Positions 26,501 to 40,900 of a DNA stretch of 64,000 nucleotides are shown here, in pieces (the stretch's first letter is position 1; each line of letters begins with the position of its first letter). The position numbers were made by a program, and so were the translations under genes. The stretch comes from Anomaloglossus baeobatrachus (Eukaryota > Chordata > Amphibia > Anura > Aromobatidae). The notes under the pieces are model-generated. The model did not search any database. It saw only the letters and a program-made list of their open reading frames with translations, and was not told the origin of the DNA. The stretch is from the NCBI RefSeq assembly GCF_048569485.1, contig NC_134357.1, positions 335,782,742 through 335,846,741 on the forward strand. Reading direction: 5' to 3'.

Positions 26501-29500
26501 TTCTCAGGTGCCTCCCCCGCCGGGGATCAAGGCACACTCGACCAGAGCGGTCGGTGCCTCTTGGGCTTTCAGGCACCAGGCTACGGCTCAGCAGGTCTGT
26601 CAGGCTGCCACTTGGTCTAGTCTGCACACCTTTTCGAAGCACTACCAAGTGCATGCTCATGCTTCGGCAGATGCGAGCTTGGGCAGACGCATCCTTCAGG
26701 CGGCTGTCGCCCATTTGTGAAGTTAGGTTTCGCCCACTTCGCAGTTTTCTGTTTATTTACCACCCATGGACTGCTTTGAGACGTCCCATGGTCTGGGTCT
26801 CCCATAGGAACAATGAAGAAAAAGAGAATTTTGTTTCCTTACCGTAAATTCTTTTTCTTATAGTTCCGTAATGGGAGACCCAGCACCCTCCCTGTTGCCT
26901 GTTGGCAGTTTCTTGTTCCGCGTGTTATCACCGGCTGTTGTTGTAGACAGAAGCTCCGGTTGTTCCGGTTTTTTTTGCTCTATCTCTACTGGTGGGTGGC
27001 TATTCTCCTTCAGCTTTTGCACTAAACTGGCTATATTTGGTTCTCCAGGGGGTGTATATGCTCGGAGGGAGGAGCTACACTTTTTAGTGTAGTACTTTGT
27101 GTGTCCTCCGGAGGCAGAAGCTATACACCCATGGTATGGGTCTCCCATTACGGAACTATAAGAAAAAGAATTTACGGTAAGTAAAAAAATTCTCTTTTTT
27201 GAATGGCAGCAGCTGCCTATCGGATGATAGCTGGGGTGGGTTTTCATAGTGATTCCCTCCCCCCTGCCTGCCCGTCCTCCCCTATTTGTTATTTATGCGA
27301 ATTCAATTATAGAAATGTTTTACTAAGTGACTAGAAGGACCTGAGCTGATGTCATACCCATGTGACCAGAAGGGACTGACACGCAGTCAACAGAAAAATG
27401 TTGCGCCCTGGTATTAGCTATGTTGGCTGAGGCCCCACCCCTTCTGGTCACATGGGTACGACATCAGCACAGGTTCTTTTAGTCATTTAGTAAAACAATT
27501 CTATGATAGAATTAGCATAAATAACGGGGAGGACGGACAGGCAGGGGGGAGGGAATCACTATGAATACCCACCCCAGCTATCAGCTAATCAGCAGCTGCT
27601 GCCATTCAAAAAGCTGCTCATTTTACAAATGTTACTTCTATTTCAAAACCTATACATCCTAGCTGTCAACTAAGGGTAAGTATAGAATCAGCCTGATAGT
27701 GCCATATAGCACTGGCTTTAGGTTATATAGTAAAATCCTGTGATTGGTGCGCTTTAAAGCAGGACTATTGTGGCTATAAAAATGCCTTGTTAAAAGACCA
27801 CTGATCACTAGTCTGAGGCTGAAGTGCTAGCGGAGTGCTATGCCCCTTCAACTCCATGAACTTCTGACATATTTCCACCCCACAATATAGTTTCATATAT
27901 CATTTTTTCTTTGTCGCTCCATTGGGAGACCCAGACAATTGGGTGTATAGCTTCTGCCTCCGGAGGCCACACAAAGTATTACACTTAAAAGTGTAAAGCC
28001 CCTCCCCTTCTGCCTATACACCCCCCGTGCATCACGGGCTCCTCAGTTTTTATGCTTTGTGCGAAGGGAGGCTGACATCCACGTATAGCTCCACATCTTA
28101 GTCAGCAGCAGCTGCTGACTAGGTCGGATGGAAGAAAAGAGGGCCCATATCAGGGCCCCCAGCATGCTCCCTTCTCACCCCACTCTGGTCGGCGGTGTTG
28201 TTAAGGTTGAGGTACCCATTGCGGGTACATAGGCAGGAGCCACATGCTGTTTTCCTTCCCCATCCCTTAAGGGCTCTGGGTGAAGTGGGATCCTAATCGG
28301 TCACCAGGCACGGGGACCGTGCTCCCTCCGCAGCCCCTGGGGAATCTGCTGGACAGGAGCCGGGTATCGTCAGGGACAAGGCCCTGCTACTGTGAGGTAC
28401 TCTGTGTCCCCGTGGGGACCGCGCATGGAGCGCTTGTGCCATACACACTGCAGCACTGCTGGGTGTGTTAGTGCGCCTGGGACTACCGCGACGGCCGCGC
28501 TTATTTGCCGGCCGCGCTTATAACTTTAGTCCCCGGCTTTTGCGGCCTAGTATCGCATATTCCCGCCCACAGGCCTGCCAGTCAGGGGAAGGGCGGGACG
28601 CTGCACAGGACGTCAGCGCTGAGGGCTGGAGCATACTTTGTATCCTCCTCCCCCCTCACTCAGCACAGTGGGACACTAGATTCCCGCACTTTCTTGGGCA
28701 CGCCCACGGTCCCCTCCTCCCCACAGAACGCCTGCAGCCATTCCTGTCAGCACTTCTGACGCTGGAGAGGAGAGACAACACTGGGAGGCTCAGGCAGGGA
28801 ATCTGGTGATCACACAACCGCTCTGAGCGGTCGGTAAGCAGCACCTGAGGTGCTGGCCCCACTGAGTGCCGAAGTGTACATATATATATATATATGCCTA
28901 TATGCTATACATTTACACTGTACGGTCGCACTGTTGATTTTTGGCTATATACCCTCCTGGATTGTACTCAGAGGAGACAACAGCATGTCGTCCTCAAAAA
29001 GCAAGGGTGCCAAAGCACAGGCTTACTTTGCAACCTGTACCTCATGTGCGGCTATACTACCGGCAGGTTCCACTGACCCTCATTGTGTGCAATGCTCGGG
29101 CCCTGTGGCACTTACTCAGCCGGAGCCTCTGCTACTGGTGGCCCAGGTGGAACCACCTGCTACCACTGTCCAGGTGACAGGGACGGAGTTTGCAGTTTTT
29201 GCTGACAAACTGTCTGAGAGTATGGATAAATGGTCTGCTAAGATACTAGAAGCCTTACAGTCCAGACCAGTGATTCAGGCCCCGGGCACTGTTCAATCAT
29301 TGACCCCAGGCCCCCCTCAATTGGAGCAGCAAAGTGCTCCTGGGGTGACCCATAGGTCCCAGGGTGAGGTCTCTGACACAGACCGCAGTCCCAGGCCGCC
29401 TAAGCGGGCTCGCTGGGAAATTCACTCGACTTCATCACACTGTTCAGGGTCTCAGCAGGAGGACTCTCTGGAAGATGAAGCGGAGGTAGCAGATCAGGAT

Positions 29501-32500
29501 TCTGATCCTGAAGCCGCTCTCAACCTAGATACACCTGAAGGTGACGCCATAGTGAATGACCTTATAGCGTCCATCAATCAGGTGTTGGATATTTCTCCCC
29601 CAGCTCCTACAATTGAGGAGTCGGCTTCTCAGGAGAAATTCCGTTTCAGGTTTCCCAAGCGTACATTGAGTACGTTTCTGGATCACTCTGACTTCAGAGA
29701 GGCAGTCCAGAAACACCGAGATTGTCCAGATAAGCGTTTTTCCAAGCGCCTTAAGGATACACGTTATCCCTTCCCCCCTGACATTGTCAAGGGCTGGACT
29801 CAGTGTCCTAAGGTGGATCCTCCAATCTCCAGACTGGCGGCTAGATCCATAGTTGCAGTGGAAGATGGGGCTTCACTCAAAGATGCCACTGACAGACAGA
29901 TGGAGCTATGGTTGAAATCCATCTATGAAGCTATCGGCGCATCTTTTGCTCCAGCATTCGCAGCCGTATGGGCACTCCAAGCTATCTCAGCTTGTCATGC
30001 GCAGATTAATACAGTCACACGTACATCTGCTCCGCAAGTGGTGTCCTTAACCTCTCAGGCGTCGGTGTTTGCGTCCTACGCCATTAATGCTGTCCTGGAC
30101 TCTGCGAGCCGTACGGCGGTAGCATCCGCCAATTCGGTGGTAGTCTGCAGGGCCATGTGGCTACGTGAATGGAAGGCAGACTCTGCTTCCAAAACGTTCT
30201 TAACCGGTTTGCCATTGTCTGGCGACCGCCTGTTTGGTGAGCGATTGGATGAAATCATTAAACAATCCAAGGGAAAGGACTCATCCTTACCCCAGTCCAA
30301 ACCAAACAGACCTCAACCACGGAAGGTACAATCGAGGTTTCGGCCCTTTCGGACCGCGGGCAGGTCTCAATTCTCCTCGTCCAAAAGGCCTCAGAAGGAT
30401 CAGAGGAACTCCGATTCATGGCGGTCTAAGTCACGTCCTAAAAAGACCGCCGGAGGAACCGCTCCCAAAGCGGCCTCCTCATGACTTTCGGCCTCTTCAA
30501 ACCGCATCCTCGGTCGGTGGCAGGCTCTCCCGTTTTTGCGACGCCTGGCTGCCACAGGTAAAAGACCGATGGATGAGAGACATTCTATCTCACGGTTACA
30601 GGATAGAGTTCAGCTCTCGTCCTCAGACTCGTTTCTTCAGAACATCTCCGCCCCCCGAGAGAGCCGATGCTCTTCTGCAGGCGGTGTGCACTCTGAAGGC
30701 GCAAGGAGTGGTGATCCCTGTTCCTCTTCAGCAACGGGGTCACGGTTTTTACTCCAACTTGTTCGTGGTGCCGAAAAAGGACGGATCCTTCCGTCCTGTT
30801 CTGGACCTAAAACTGCTCAACAAGCACGTAAAAACCAGGCGGTTCCGGATGGAATCGCTCCGCTCCGTCATCGCCTCAATGTCCCAAGGAGATTTCCTGG
30901 CATCAATCGACATCAAAGATGCTTATCTCCACGTACCGATTGCACCAGAGCATCAGCGCTTCCTGCGTTTCGCCATAGGGGACGAACACCTTCAGTTTGT
31001 GGCACTGCCTTTCGGCCTGGCGACAGCCCCACGGGTCTTCACCAAGGTCATGGCAACAGTGGTAGCAGTCCTACACTCTCAGGGACACTCGGTGATCCCT
31101 TACTTAGACGATCTGCTTGTCAAGGCACCCTCTCAAGTGGCATGCCAACACAGCCTGAACATTGCTCTGGAGACTCTCCAGAGTTTCGGGTGGATCATCA
31201 ATTTTCCAAAGTCAAATCTGACACCGGCCCAATCACTGACATATCTTGGCATGGAGTTTCATACTCTCTCAGCGATAGTGAAGCTTCCGCTGGACAAACA
31301 GCGTTCACTACAGACAGGGGTGCAATCTCTCCTTCAAGGCCAGTCACACCCCCTGAGGCGCCTCATGCACTTCCTAGGGAAGATGGTAGCAGCAATGGAG
31401 GCAGTTCCTTTTACGCAGTTTCATCTGCGTCCACTTCAATGGGACATTCTCCGCAAATGGGACAGGAAGTCGACGTCCCTCGACAGGAACGTCTCCCTTT
31501 CGCGGGCAGCCAAGGCTTCCCTTTAGTGGTGGCTTCTCCCCACTTCTCTGTCGAAGGGGAAATCCTTCCTGCCCCCATCCTGGGCGGTGGTCACGACGGA
31601 CGCGAGCCTGTCAGGGTGGGGAGCGGTCTTTCTACACCACAGGGCTCAGGGTACTTGGACTCAGACAGAGTCATCCCTTCAGATCAATGTTCTGGAGATA
31701 AGGGCAGTGTATCTTGCCCTAAAGGCGTTCCAGCCGTGGCTGGAAGGCAAGCAGATCCGAATTCAGTCGGACAACTCCACAGCGGTGGCATACATCAACC
31801 ACCAAGGCGGAACACGCAGTCGGCAAGCCTTCCAGGAAGTCCGGCGGATTCTGCTGTGGGTGGAAGCCACAGCCTCCACCATATCCGCAGTCGCCAGGGC
31901 ATGGACGCAGGAGAATGGTCCCCTTCACCCGGACGTGTTTCAGGAGATCTGTTGCCGCTGGGGGATGCCGGACGTCGACCTAATGGCGTCCCGGCACAAC
32001 AACAAGGTCCCGACATTCATGGCACGGTCTCAAGATCACAGAGCTCTGGCGGCAGACGCCTTAGTTCAGGATTGGTCGCAGTTTCAACTCCCTTATGTGT
32101 TTCATCCTCTGGCACTGTTGCCCAGAGTGTTACGCAAGATCAGGTCCGACTGCCGCCGCGCCATCCTCGTCGCTCCAGATTGGCCGAGGAGGTCGTGGTA
32201 CCCGGATCTGTGGCATCTCACGGTGGGCCAACCGTGGGCACTACCAGACCGACCAGACTTGCTGTCTCAAGGGCCGTTTTTCCATTTGAATTCTGCGGCC
32301 CTCAACCTGACTGTGTGGCCATTGAGTCCTGGATCCTAGCGTCTTCAGGGTTATCTCAAGAGGTCATTGCCACTATGAGACAGGCTAGGAAACCAACGTT
32401 CGCCAAGATCTACCACAGGACGTGGAGGATATTCCTATCTTGGTGCTCTGATCAGGGTTTTTCTCCCTGGCCATTTGCCTTGCCCACTTTTCTGTCCTTC

Positions 32501-34934
32501 CTTCAATCCGGATTGGAAAAGGGTTTGTCGCTTGGCTCCCTTAAGGGACAAGTCTCAGCGCTCTCTGTGTTTTTTCAGAAGCGCCTAGCCAGACTTCCAC
32601 AGGTACGCACGTTCCTGCAGGTGGTTTGTCACATAGTCCCTCCTTACAAGCGTCCGTTAGAACCCTGGGATCTGAACAGGGTGCTGATGGCTCTTCAGAA
32701 ACCACCGTTCGAGCCAATGAAGGATATTTCTCTTTCACGCCTTTCGCAGAAAGTGGTCTTCCTAGTAGCAGTCACATCACTTCGGAGAGTGTCCGAGCTA
32801 GCAGCGCTGTCATGCAAAGCCCCTTTCCTGGTGTTTCACCAGGACAAGGTGGTTCTGCGTCCGGTTCCGGAATTTCTCCCTAAGGTGGTATCCCCCTTTC
32901 ATCTCAATCAGGATATCTCCTTACCCTCTTTTTGTCCTCATCCAGTTCACCAATGTGAAAGGGATTTGCACTTGTTAGATCTGGTGAGAGCACTCAGACT
33001 CTACATTTCTTGTACGGCGCCCCTGCGTCGCTCGGATGCACTCTTTGTCCTTGTCGCTGGCCAGCGTAAAGGGTCACAAGCTTCCAAATCAACCCTGGCT
33101 CGGTGGATCAAGGAACCAATTCTCGAAGCTTACCGATCTTCGGGGCTTCCGGTTCTCTCAGGGCTGAAGGCCCATTCTACCAGGGCCGTGGGTGCGTCCT
33201 GGGCTTTGCGGCACCAGGCTACGGCTCAGCAGGTGTGTCAGGCGGCTACCTGGTCGAGCCTGCACACTTTCACGAAACACTATCAGGTGCATACCTATGC
33301 TTCGGCAGATGCCAGCCTAGGTAGGCGAGTCCTTCAGGCGGCGGTTGCCCACCTGTAGGAAGGGGCCGTTTTACGGCTCTATTACGAGGTATTTTTACCC
33401 ACCCAGGGACTGCTTTTGGACGTCCCAATTGTCTGGGTCTCCCAATGGAGCGACAAAGAAGAAGGGAATTTTGTTTACTTACCGTAAATTCCTTTTCTTC
33501 TAGCTCCAATTGGGAGACCCAGCACCCGCCCCTGTTCCCTTCGGGCTGTTGTTCTTTGTGTACACATGTTGTTCATGTTGAATGGTTTCAGTTCTCCGAA
33601 CTTCCTTCGGATTGAATTTACTTTAAACCAATTTATAACTTTTCCTCCTTCTTGCTTTTGCACCAAAACTGAGGAGCCCGTGATGCACGGGGGGTGTATA
33701 GGCAGAAGGGGAGGGGCTTTACACTTTTAAGTGTAATACTTTGTGTGGCCTCCGGAGGCAGAAGCTTTACACCCAATTGTCTGGGTCTCCCAATTGGAGC
33801 TAGAAGAAAAGGAATTTACGGTAAGTAAACAAAATTCCCTTCTTTGAAACTATAGTCTAAAATCTGACTACTCAGTATCTTTAGTGGTCGTACATGTCCA
33901 TCTTTTTGTTTTTTAGCTAGTGGTGATGCTAATGGGGACATAGTCTTATAATAGATCATCTATTTGTGGATTTTATTCACCTGTTGTCTTTGTGCTTAGT
34001 GTCTCACGGTTCTATGCGTTTCGTCCTTAGGACAGACAATGCAGTGAAAAATCATTGGAATTCAACCATCAAGCGAAAGGTAGAGACAGGAGGTTATCTG
34101 AATGGGATAAGGAGCAGCGTCACGGAGGACAAGGAAGAAAAGGAGGACTCTGGTTCTCCACTTGTAGTGGAAGAGGTACCGGTTTGTTCCATTACCTGTA
34201 TATTCGCCTCATGTCTAGTGGAGCCCACTGCTAATCTTTCTCTGATTACAGATTGAACAGTCCTCGACTTCTCAAGTAAAAGTAGAGACTGTGGAGAACG
34301 GCATCACTTCTGACATCATGGAAGTCAAAATAGTTGAAGTAAAGTCTGAGCAACTGAGTGAAGGTGAAGATGAGAGTGCCGGGTCCAGCCCATCATCTGC
34401 CGTCGCCTCTGTGAGTTCTGCCCCAGAGAAATGGATGGTGGAGTACGTCAACTGCCTGGTGCCAAGCAATGACATGATTGAGTCGGTGAGGAGCATACAT
34501 TAGACCTGCATTTTTTTATTGCCAGAATTAAACTGTTGGCTGACTTGCTGTTGTGTTTTTTTTTGTTCCCCCCCCCCCCTTAAAAATGTAAATGTGTTGC
34601 TGGTTTTTAGTTAAGCGTTGTGATCTACAAAAGTGTCCTCTTATCAATATGTACCGTGTTGCCCAGAAAATAAGACACATTCCTTTTTTTTTTTTAATGT
34701 GCCCCCAAAACTGTGCTAGGGCTTATTTTCTGGATAAGGCTTATTCTCGGGGAAAAAGGCTTTTGGGGACAAGTTTACCCCCCCCAAAAATGTGGGCCTG
34801 GGTTTCTGCGTCACTCCCAGGTCATCCTGTGATCTTTGGTGGGCGCTCCCAACAGGTGCGGTTCATACGGCAGAGGAACCTGGGACAGTGGAACACATGG
34901 ACCTGCGGTGAAACGCATGGAGGACTTGAGGTGG

Positions 34935-34972
<38 letters not shown>

Positions 34973-37900
34973 CTGATGTGCATTCCACTGCAGTTCCTTG
35001 ATGTGTTCCACTGCAGATCCTCCTGTTCGGCGTCTAAGTATGATTGCGGGGTCTTCTGTCTTCTCTCCTTTGGGGTGTCTGCTTTCTATAATGAAGTGTC
35101 TTGCAGTATTCTTTAACTTTTTTTAGCTGCGTAGACACTTTATTATTGAACCGCGACTAGGGCTTATTTTCAGGGTAGGGCTTATATTTAAGCCTTACTG
35201 CAAAAATACTGACAATTCCTGCTGGGGCTTATTTTTGGGGTAGGTCTTATTTTTGGGGAAACTCTCTAGCAGTTTTAATACATGAGGTATCTAGGTTTCA
35301 TTGGGCTCATCCACACGTATAGCATATTGCATCAGTAAACCCTTTTAATATATTTAGTCCTATATTGTGCTAAGGGAGTTTATTTTTTCTTTCCTCTCAA
35401 GGATGCTGAAGGTTGGTGTGACCTTACCACTTTTGATTTGACTGATGACTCTGCAGTTACTGACGTTGGCAGTCCTAACTCCTCGTCTACTGCAAAACCT
35501 CTGACAACCAATATAACTGAATATCGCCTTGATGGACATACCTTGTCTGACCTGAGTAAGGGTAGCAAAGGCGAGTTAATTCCGATATCTCCACGTCCAC
35601 ATACTGGATTTGGGACACCACCGTCGCTTCTAAAACATCAGAAGAAGAGGAAGATCACCTTGTCGCCTGTCACAGAAAGCGTGGCCAACAGCAGTGCCTC
35701 CACTACAGACACAAATAGTATGACGCCCAAAAGCACTCCTGTTAAGTCCCTACCCTTCTCTCCATCACAGGTAGGACTTCATTAACATTACTTTTTTTTT
35801 GCTTTAGTTTTGTTGTTCAAATGAGGCTAAATCCACAATCTGTGTTGGTATATATATCAGTGTAAATGACGATATGACCACAGATTTTAATGAGTTAGCG
35901 GCAGATTTAAGCAGCTGTGTTGGTGTAGCTTAGGTTCTCTAAGGTTCTCTATCAGGATTATACACGTTAAAGTAGAGGTATGGCCATAATGGTGCTATTA
36001 GGCCTAAGACACACAGTGAGAAAAACGGTGTGAGTGGAGTGCGATAAAACTTCGCATTCCCCTCGGACCAATTCTAGCCTGTGTGTCAGCACACATGAGC
36101 GATTATTTTCTCAGCCCTAATCGGACCGAGAAAACAATCTCAGAATGCTGCGACTGTAATGCGAGACTCTCTCTCGCACCCATTCAAGTCAATGGGGCGG
36201 GAGAAAAATCGCACTACACTCGCAGTACACTGGTGTACCGCGAGTGCAGGGCGAGATTCGCAATAGCAGACTACAGAGGAGAGAGGGAGATAAAACCCTC
36301 CCCTCCTCAGCACTGACCCGCCCCTCCTCAGTGCCAGCCCGCTCCCCGCAGCTAAGGTCCGCTCGCACAGTCGGACCTCAGTCGCAGGGACACTAGCATG
36401 ACACTCGGCTCTGCTGTACTGCCAGTTTGAGCTGAGTGTCATGTGAGGATCGCAGTAATCCCAGTGTGGCCCCGGCCTTCTACAGATTCTATCGATGCCT
36501 TCAGTGAAAAAATTTGCGTCCTGGTTGTTGTCTAATAAGCAGTAGAAGCTTGGGTTTCCTAACCTTTCGGTGCATTGTAGTGGGACTCTGGGTAGGGTCT
36601 CTGGCTCAGCCGTACGCTGCCTTTGGGGTGGTCTGTATCTTCTTGTATTAAACTTTCCGCATGCGGCGCTTATGTAGATTGAGCTTGCGGTGGGCTTCAG
36701 TCAAGTGGCACAGGTTGAGACCTCTGCTCGTCATTGACTGCCTATCTGCCAAGTGCCACCCACGGCTAGGACCGCACTTGGCAAAGCTAGGAAACCCAAA
36801 CTTCTAATGAGGTTTAAACAACCAGGATCTTTATTTCTTCACTGAAGGTATCTATTGAATTTGCGTAACATCGCCATTATGGCCATACTTTCTTTGTCGC
36901 TCCATTGGGAGACCCAGACAATTGGGGTGTATAGCTTCTGCCTCCGGAGGCCACACAAAGTATTACACTTTAAAAAGTGTAACCCCTCCCCTCTGCCTAT
37001 ACACCCTGCCGTGCATCACGGGCCCATCAGTTTTTTGCTTTGTGTTGAAGGAGGCACACATTCACGCAAGCTCCACATTTTAGTCAGCAGCAGCTGCTGA
37101 CTTTATCGGATGGAAGAAAAGAGGGCCCCTAACAGGGCTCCCGGCATGCTCCCTTCTCACCCCACTCTGGTCGGCGGTGCTGTTAAGGTTGAGGTACCCA
37201 TTGCGGGTACAAAAGCTGGAGCCACGTGCCGTTATCCTTCCCCATCCCTTAGGGGCTCTGGGAGAAGTGGGATCCTAACCGGTCACCATGCACTGGGACC
37301 GGGCTCCCTCCGCAGCCCCTGGGGGAATCTGACGGACAGGAGACCGGGTATCATCAGGGACAGGCCCGACCGGTAACATGCTTCTCTGAGGTACTCTGTG
37401 TCCCCTTGGGGACGGCGCATAGAGCGCCTGTGTAACAGACGCTGCAGCGACTGCTGGGTGTTTTGTGTCGCCGGGACTACCGCGCCGACCGCGCCTGTTT
37501 GCCGGCCGCGTTACTAACTTTAGTCCCCGGCTTCTGCGGCCTAGTACCGCATACTCCCGCCCCCGGGCCTGCCAGTCAGGGGTAAGGGCGGGACGCTAGA
37601 CTGGACGTCAGCGGTGAGGGCTGGAGCATACTTAGGTATCCTCCTCCCCCCTCACTGAGCACTGTGGGGCACCAGATTCCCGCCCTTTCTGAGGCACGCC
37701 CACGGCTCCCTCCTCCTCTGAGAACGCTGGCAGCCATTGTTATCATCACTTCTGCCGGTGGAGAACTTCAGACCGAGCTCCACAGCTCTGGGAGGCCCAG
37801 GCAGGGAATCTGGTGGACACACAACCGCTGAGTGCGGTCGGTAAGCCGCACCGGTTACAAGGTGCTGGCCCCCCTGGGTGCCGAAGTGTATATATATATA

Positions 37901-40900
37901 TCCATATATTGTATATATTTGCTCTGTTCGGCCGCATTATTTGCTTTGGCTATATACCCTCACTGATTGCTCTAAGAGGAGACAACAGCATGTCGTCCGC
38001 AAAAAGCAAGGGTGCCAAGGCACAGGCTTATTTTGCATCCTGTACCTCTTGTGCGGCTATGTTACCTGCAGGTTCCACCTACCCTCATTGTGTGCAATGC
38101 TCGGCCCCTGTGACACTCACTCAGCCGGAGCCTCAGGCACTGGTGGGACCCTCGGCCCAGGTAGAACCACCGGCTACCACTGTCCAGGTGGCAGGGACAG
38201 AGTTTGCAGTGTTGGCTGAGAAACTTTCTGAGTCACTTTCCCAATCCATGACTCAGTCTATGGATAGATGGTCTGCTAAGATACTAGAAGCTTTGCAGTC
38301 CAGACCGGTAACACAGGCCCCGGGCACTGTTGAATCATTGCCCCCAGGCCCCCCTCGGTCGGCGCAGCAAAGTGCTCCTGGGGTGACTCCTAGGTCCCAC
38401 GGTGAGGACTCCGACACGGACCGCAGTCCCAGACCGGCTAAGCGAGCTCGCTGGGAGCTTCCCTCGACTTCATCACACTGCTCAGGGTCTCAGCATGAAG
38501 ACTCTCTGGAGGATGAAGCGGAGGTGGCAGATCAGGGCTCTGATCCTGACACTGCTCTCAATCTTGATACACCTGAAGGGGACGCCATAGTAAATGACCT
38601 TATAGCGTTCATCAACCATGTGCTAGAACTTTCTCCTCCAACTCCACCGATTGAGGAGTCAGCTTCACAGCAGGAGAAACACCAATTTAGGTTTCCCAAA
38701 CGTACACGGAGTGCGTTTTTCGATCACTCCAACTTCAGAGATGCAGTCCAGAAACACCGAGCATTTCCGGACAAGCGCTTTACTAAGCGCCTTAATGACA
38801 CACATTACCCCTTCCCCACTGACGTAGTTAAGGGTTGGGCTCAGTGTCCCAAGGTGGATCCTCCAGTCTCTAGACTGGCGGCTAGATCCATAGTAGCAGT
38901 GGCAGATGGTTCATCGCTCAAGGATGCCACTGACAGGCAAATAGAGCTCCTGATGAAATCCATCTATGAAGCCATAGGCGCGTCTTTTGCTCCGGCATTT
39001 GCAGCCGTATGGGCACTCCAAGCTATCTCAGCTTGTCTGTCTGAGATTAATGCAGTCACACGTGCCTCTACTCAGCAGGTTGTGTCTTTAACCTCTCAGG
39101 CGTCGGCTTTTTTGTCCTACGCCATGAACGCCGTCCTGGACTCTGTGAGCCGTACAGCGGTAGCATCCGCCAATTCAGTGGCAGTTCGCAGGGCCATGTG
39201 GCTACGCGAATGGAAGGCAGACTCTGCTTCCAAGAAATTCTTAACCGGTTTGCCATTTTCTGGCGACCGTCTGTTTGGCGAGCAATTGGATGAAATTATT
39301 AAACAATCCAAGGGAAAGGACTCGTCCTTACCCCAGTCCAAACCAAACAGACCTCAGCAACGGAAGATACAACCGAGGTTTCGGTCCTTTCGGCCCTCAG
39401 CCAGGTCTCAATTCTCCACGTCCAACAGGCCACAGAAGGGCCAGAGGAACTCTGATTCATGGCAGTCTAAGTCACGTCCTAAGAAGACCGCCGGAGGAAC
39501 CGCCCCCAAGGCGGCCTCCTCATGACTTTCGGCCTCCCCAAACCGCATCCTCGGTCGGTGGCAGGCTCTCCCGCTTTTGCGACGCCAGGTTGCCACATGT
39601 CCAAGACCGATGGGTGAGAGACATTCTGTCTCACGGTTACAGGATAGAGCTCCGCTCTCGTCCTCCGACTCGTTTCTTCAGAACATCTCCGCCCCCCGAG
39701 CGAGCCCATGCTCTCTTTCAGGCGGTGAACACTCTGAAGGCAGAAGGAGTGGTGATCCCTGTTCCCCTTCAAGAATGTGGTCGGGGTTTTTACTCCAACT
39801 TGTTTGTGGTGCCAAAAAAGGACGGATCATTCCGTCCCGTTCTGGACCTCAAACTGCTCAACAGACACGTGAAAACCAGACGGTTCCGGATGGAATCTCT
39901 CCGCTCCGTCATCGCCTCGATGTCCCAAGGAGACTTCCTAGCATCAATCGATGCTTTTCGGCCTGGCGACAGCCCCACGGGTCTTCACCAAGGTCATGGC
40001 AACAGTGGTGGCAGTCCTACACTCTCAGGGACACTCTGTGATCCCTTACTTAGACGATCTTCTAGTCAAGGCACCCTCCCGGGTGGCATGCCAACACAGC
40101 CTGAACGCTGCTCTGGAGACTCTCCAGAGGTTCGGGTGGATCATCAATTTTCCAAAGTCAAAATTGACACCGACCCAATCGCTAACTTACCTCAGGATGG
40201 AGTTTCATACTCTCTCAGCGATAGTGAAGCTCCCGCTGGACAAACAGCGTTCACTACAGACAGGGGTGCAATCTCTCCTTCGAGCCCAGTCACACCCCTT
40301 GAGGCGCCTCATGCACTTCCTAGGGAAGATGGTGGCAGCAATGGAGGCAGTTCCATTTGCGCAGTTTCATCTGCGTCCACTCCAATGGGACATTCTCCGC
40401 AAATGGGACAGGAGGTCGACGTCCCTCGACAGGAACGTCTCCTTCTCGGGCAGCCAAAGCCTCTCTTCAGTGGTGGCTTCTTCCCACTTCTCTGTCGAAA
40501 AGAAAATCCTTTTTGCCCCCATCCTGGGCTGTGGTCACGACGGACGCGAGTCTGTCAGGGTGGGGAGCGGTCTTCCTCCACCACAGGGCTCAGGGAACCT
40601 GGACCCAGACAGAGTCCTCCCTTCAGATCAATGTTCTGGAGATAAGGGCAGTGTATCTAGCCCTAAAGGCGTTCCAGCTGTGGCTGGAAGGCAGGCAGAT
40701 CCGAATTCAGTCGGACAACGCCACGGCGGTGGCGTACATCAACCACCAAGGCGGCACACGCAGTCGTCAAGCCTTCCAATAAGTTCGGCGGATTCTGCTG
40801 TGGGTGGAAGCCACAGCCTCCACCATCTCCGCAGTTCACATCCCGGGCGTAGAAAACTGGGAAGCAGACTTTCTCAGTCGCCAGGGCATGGACGCAGGGG

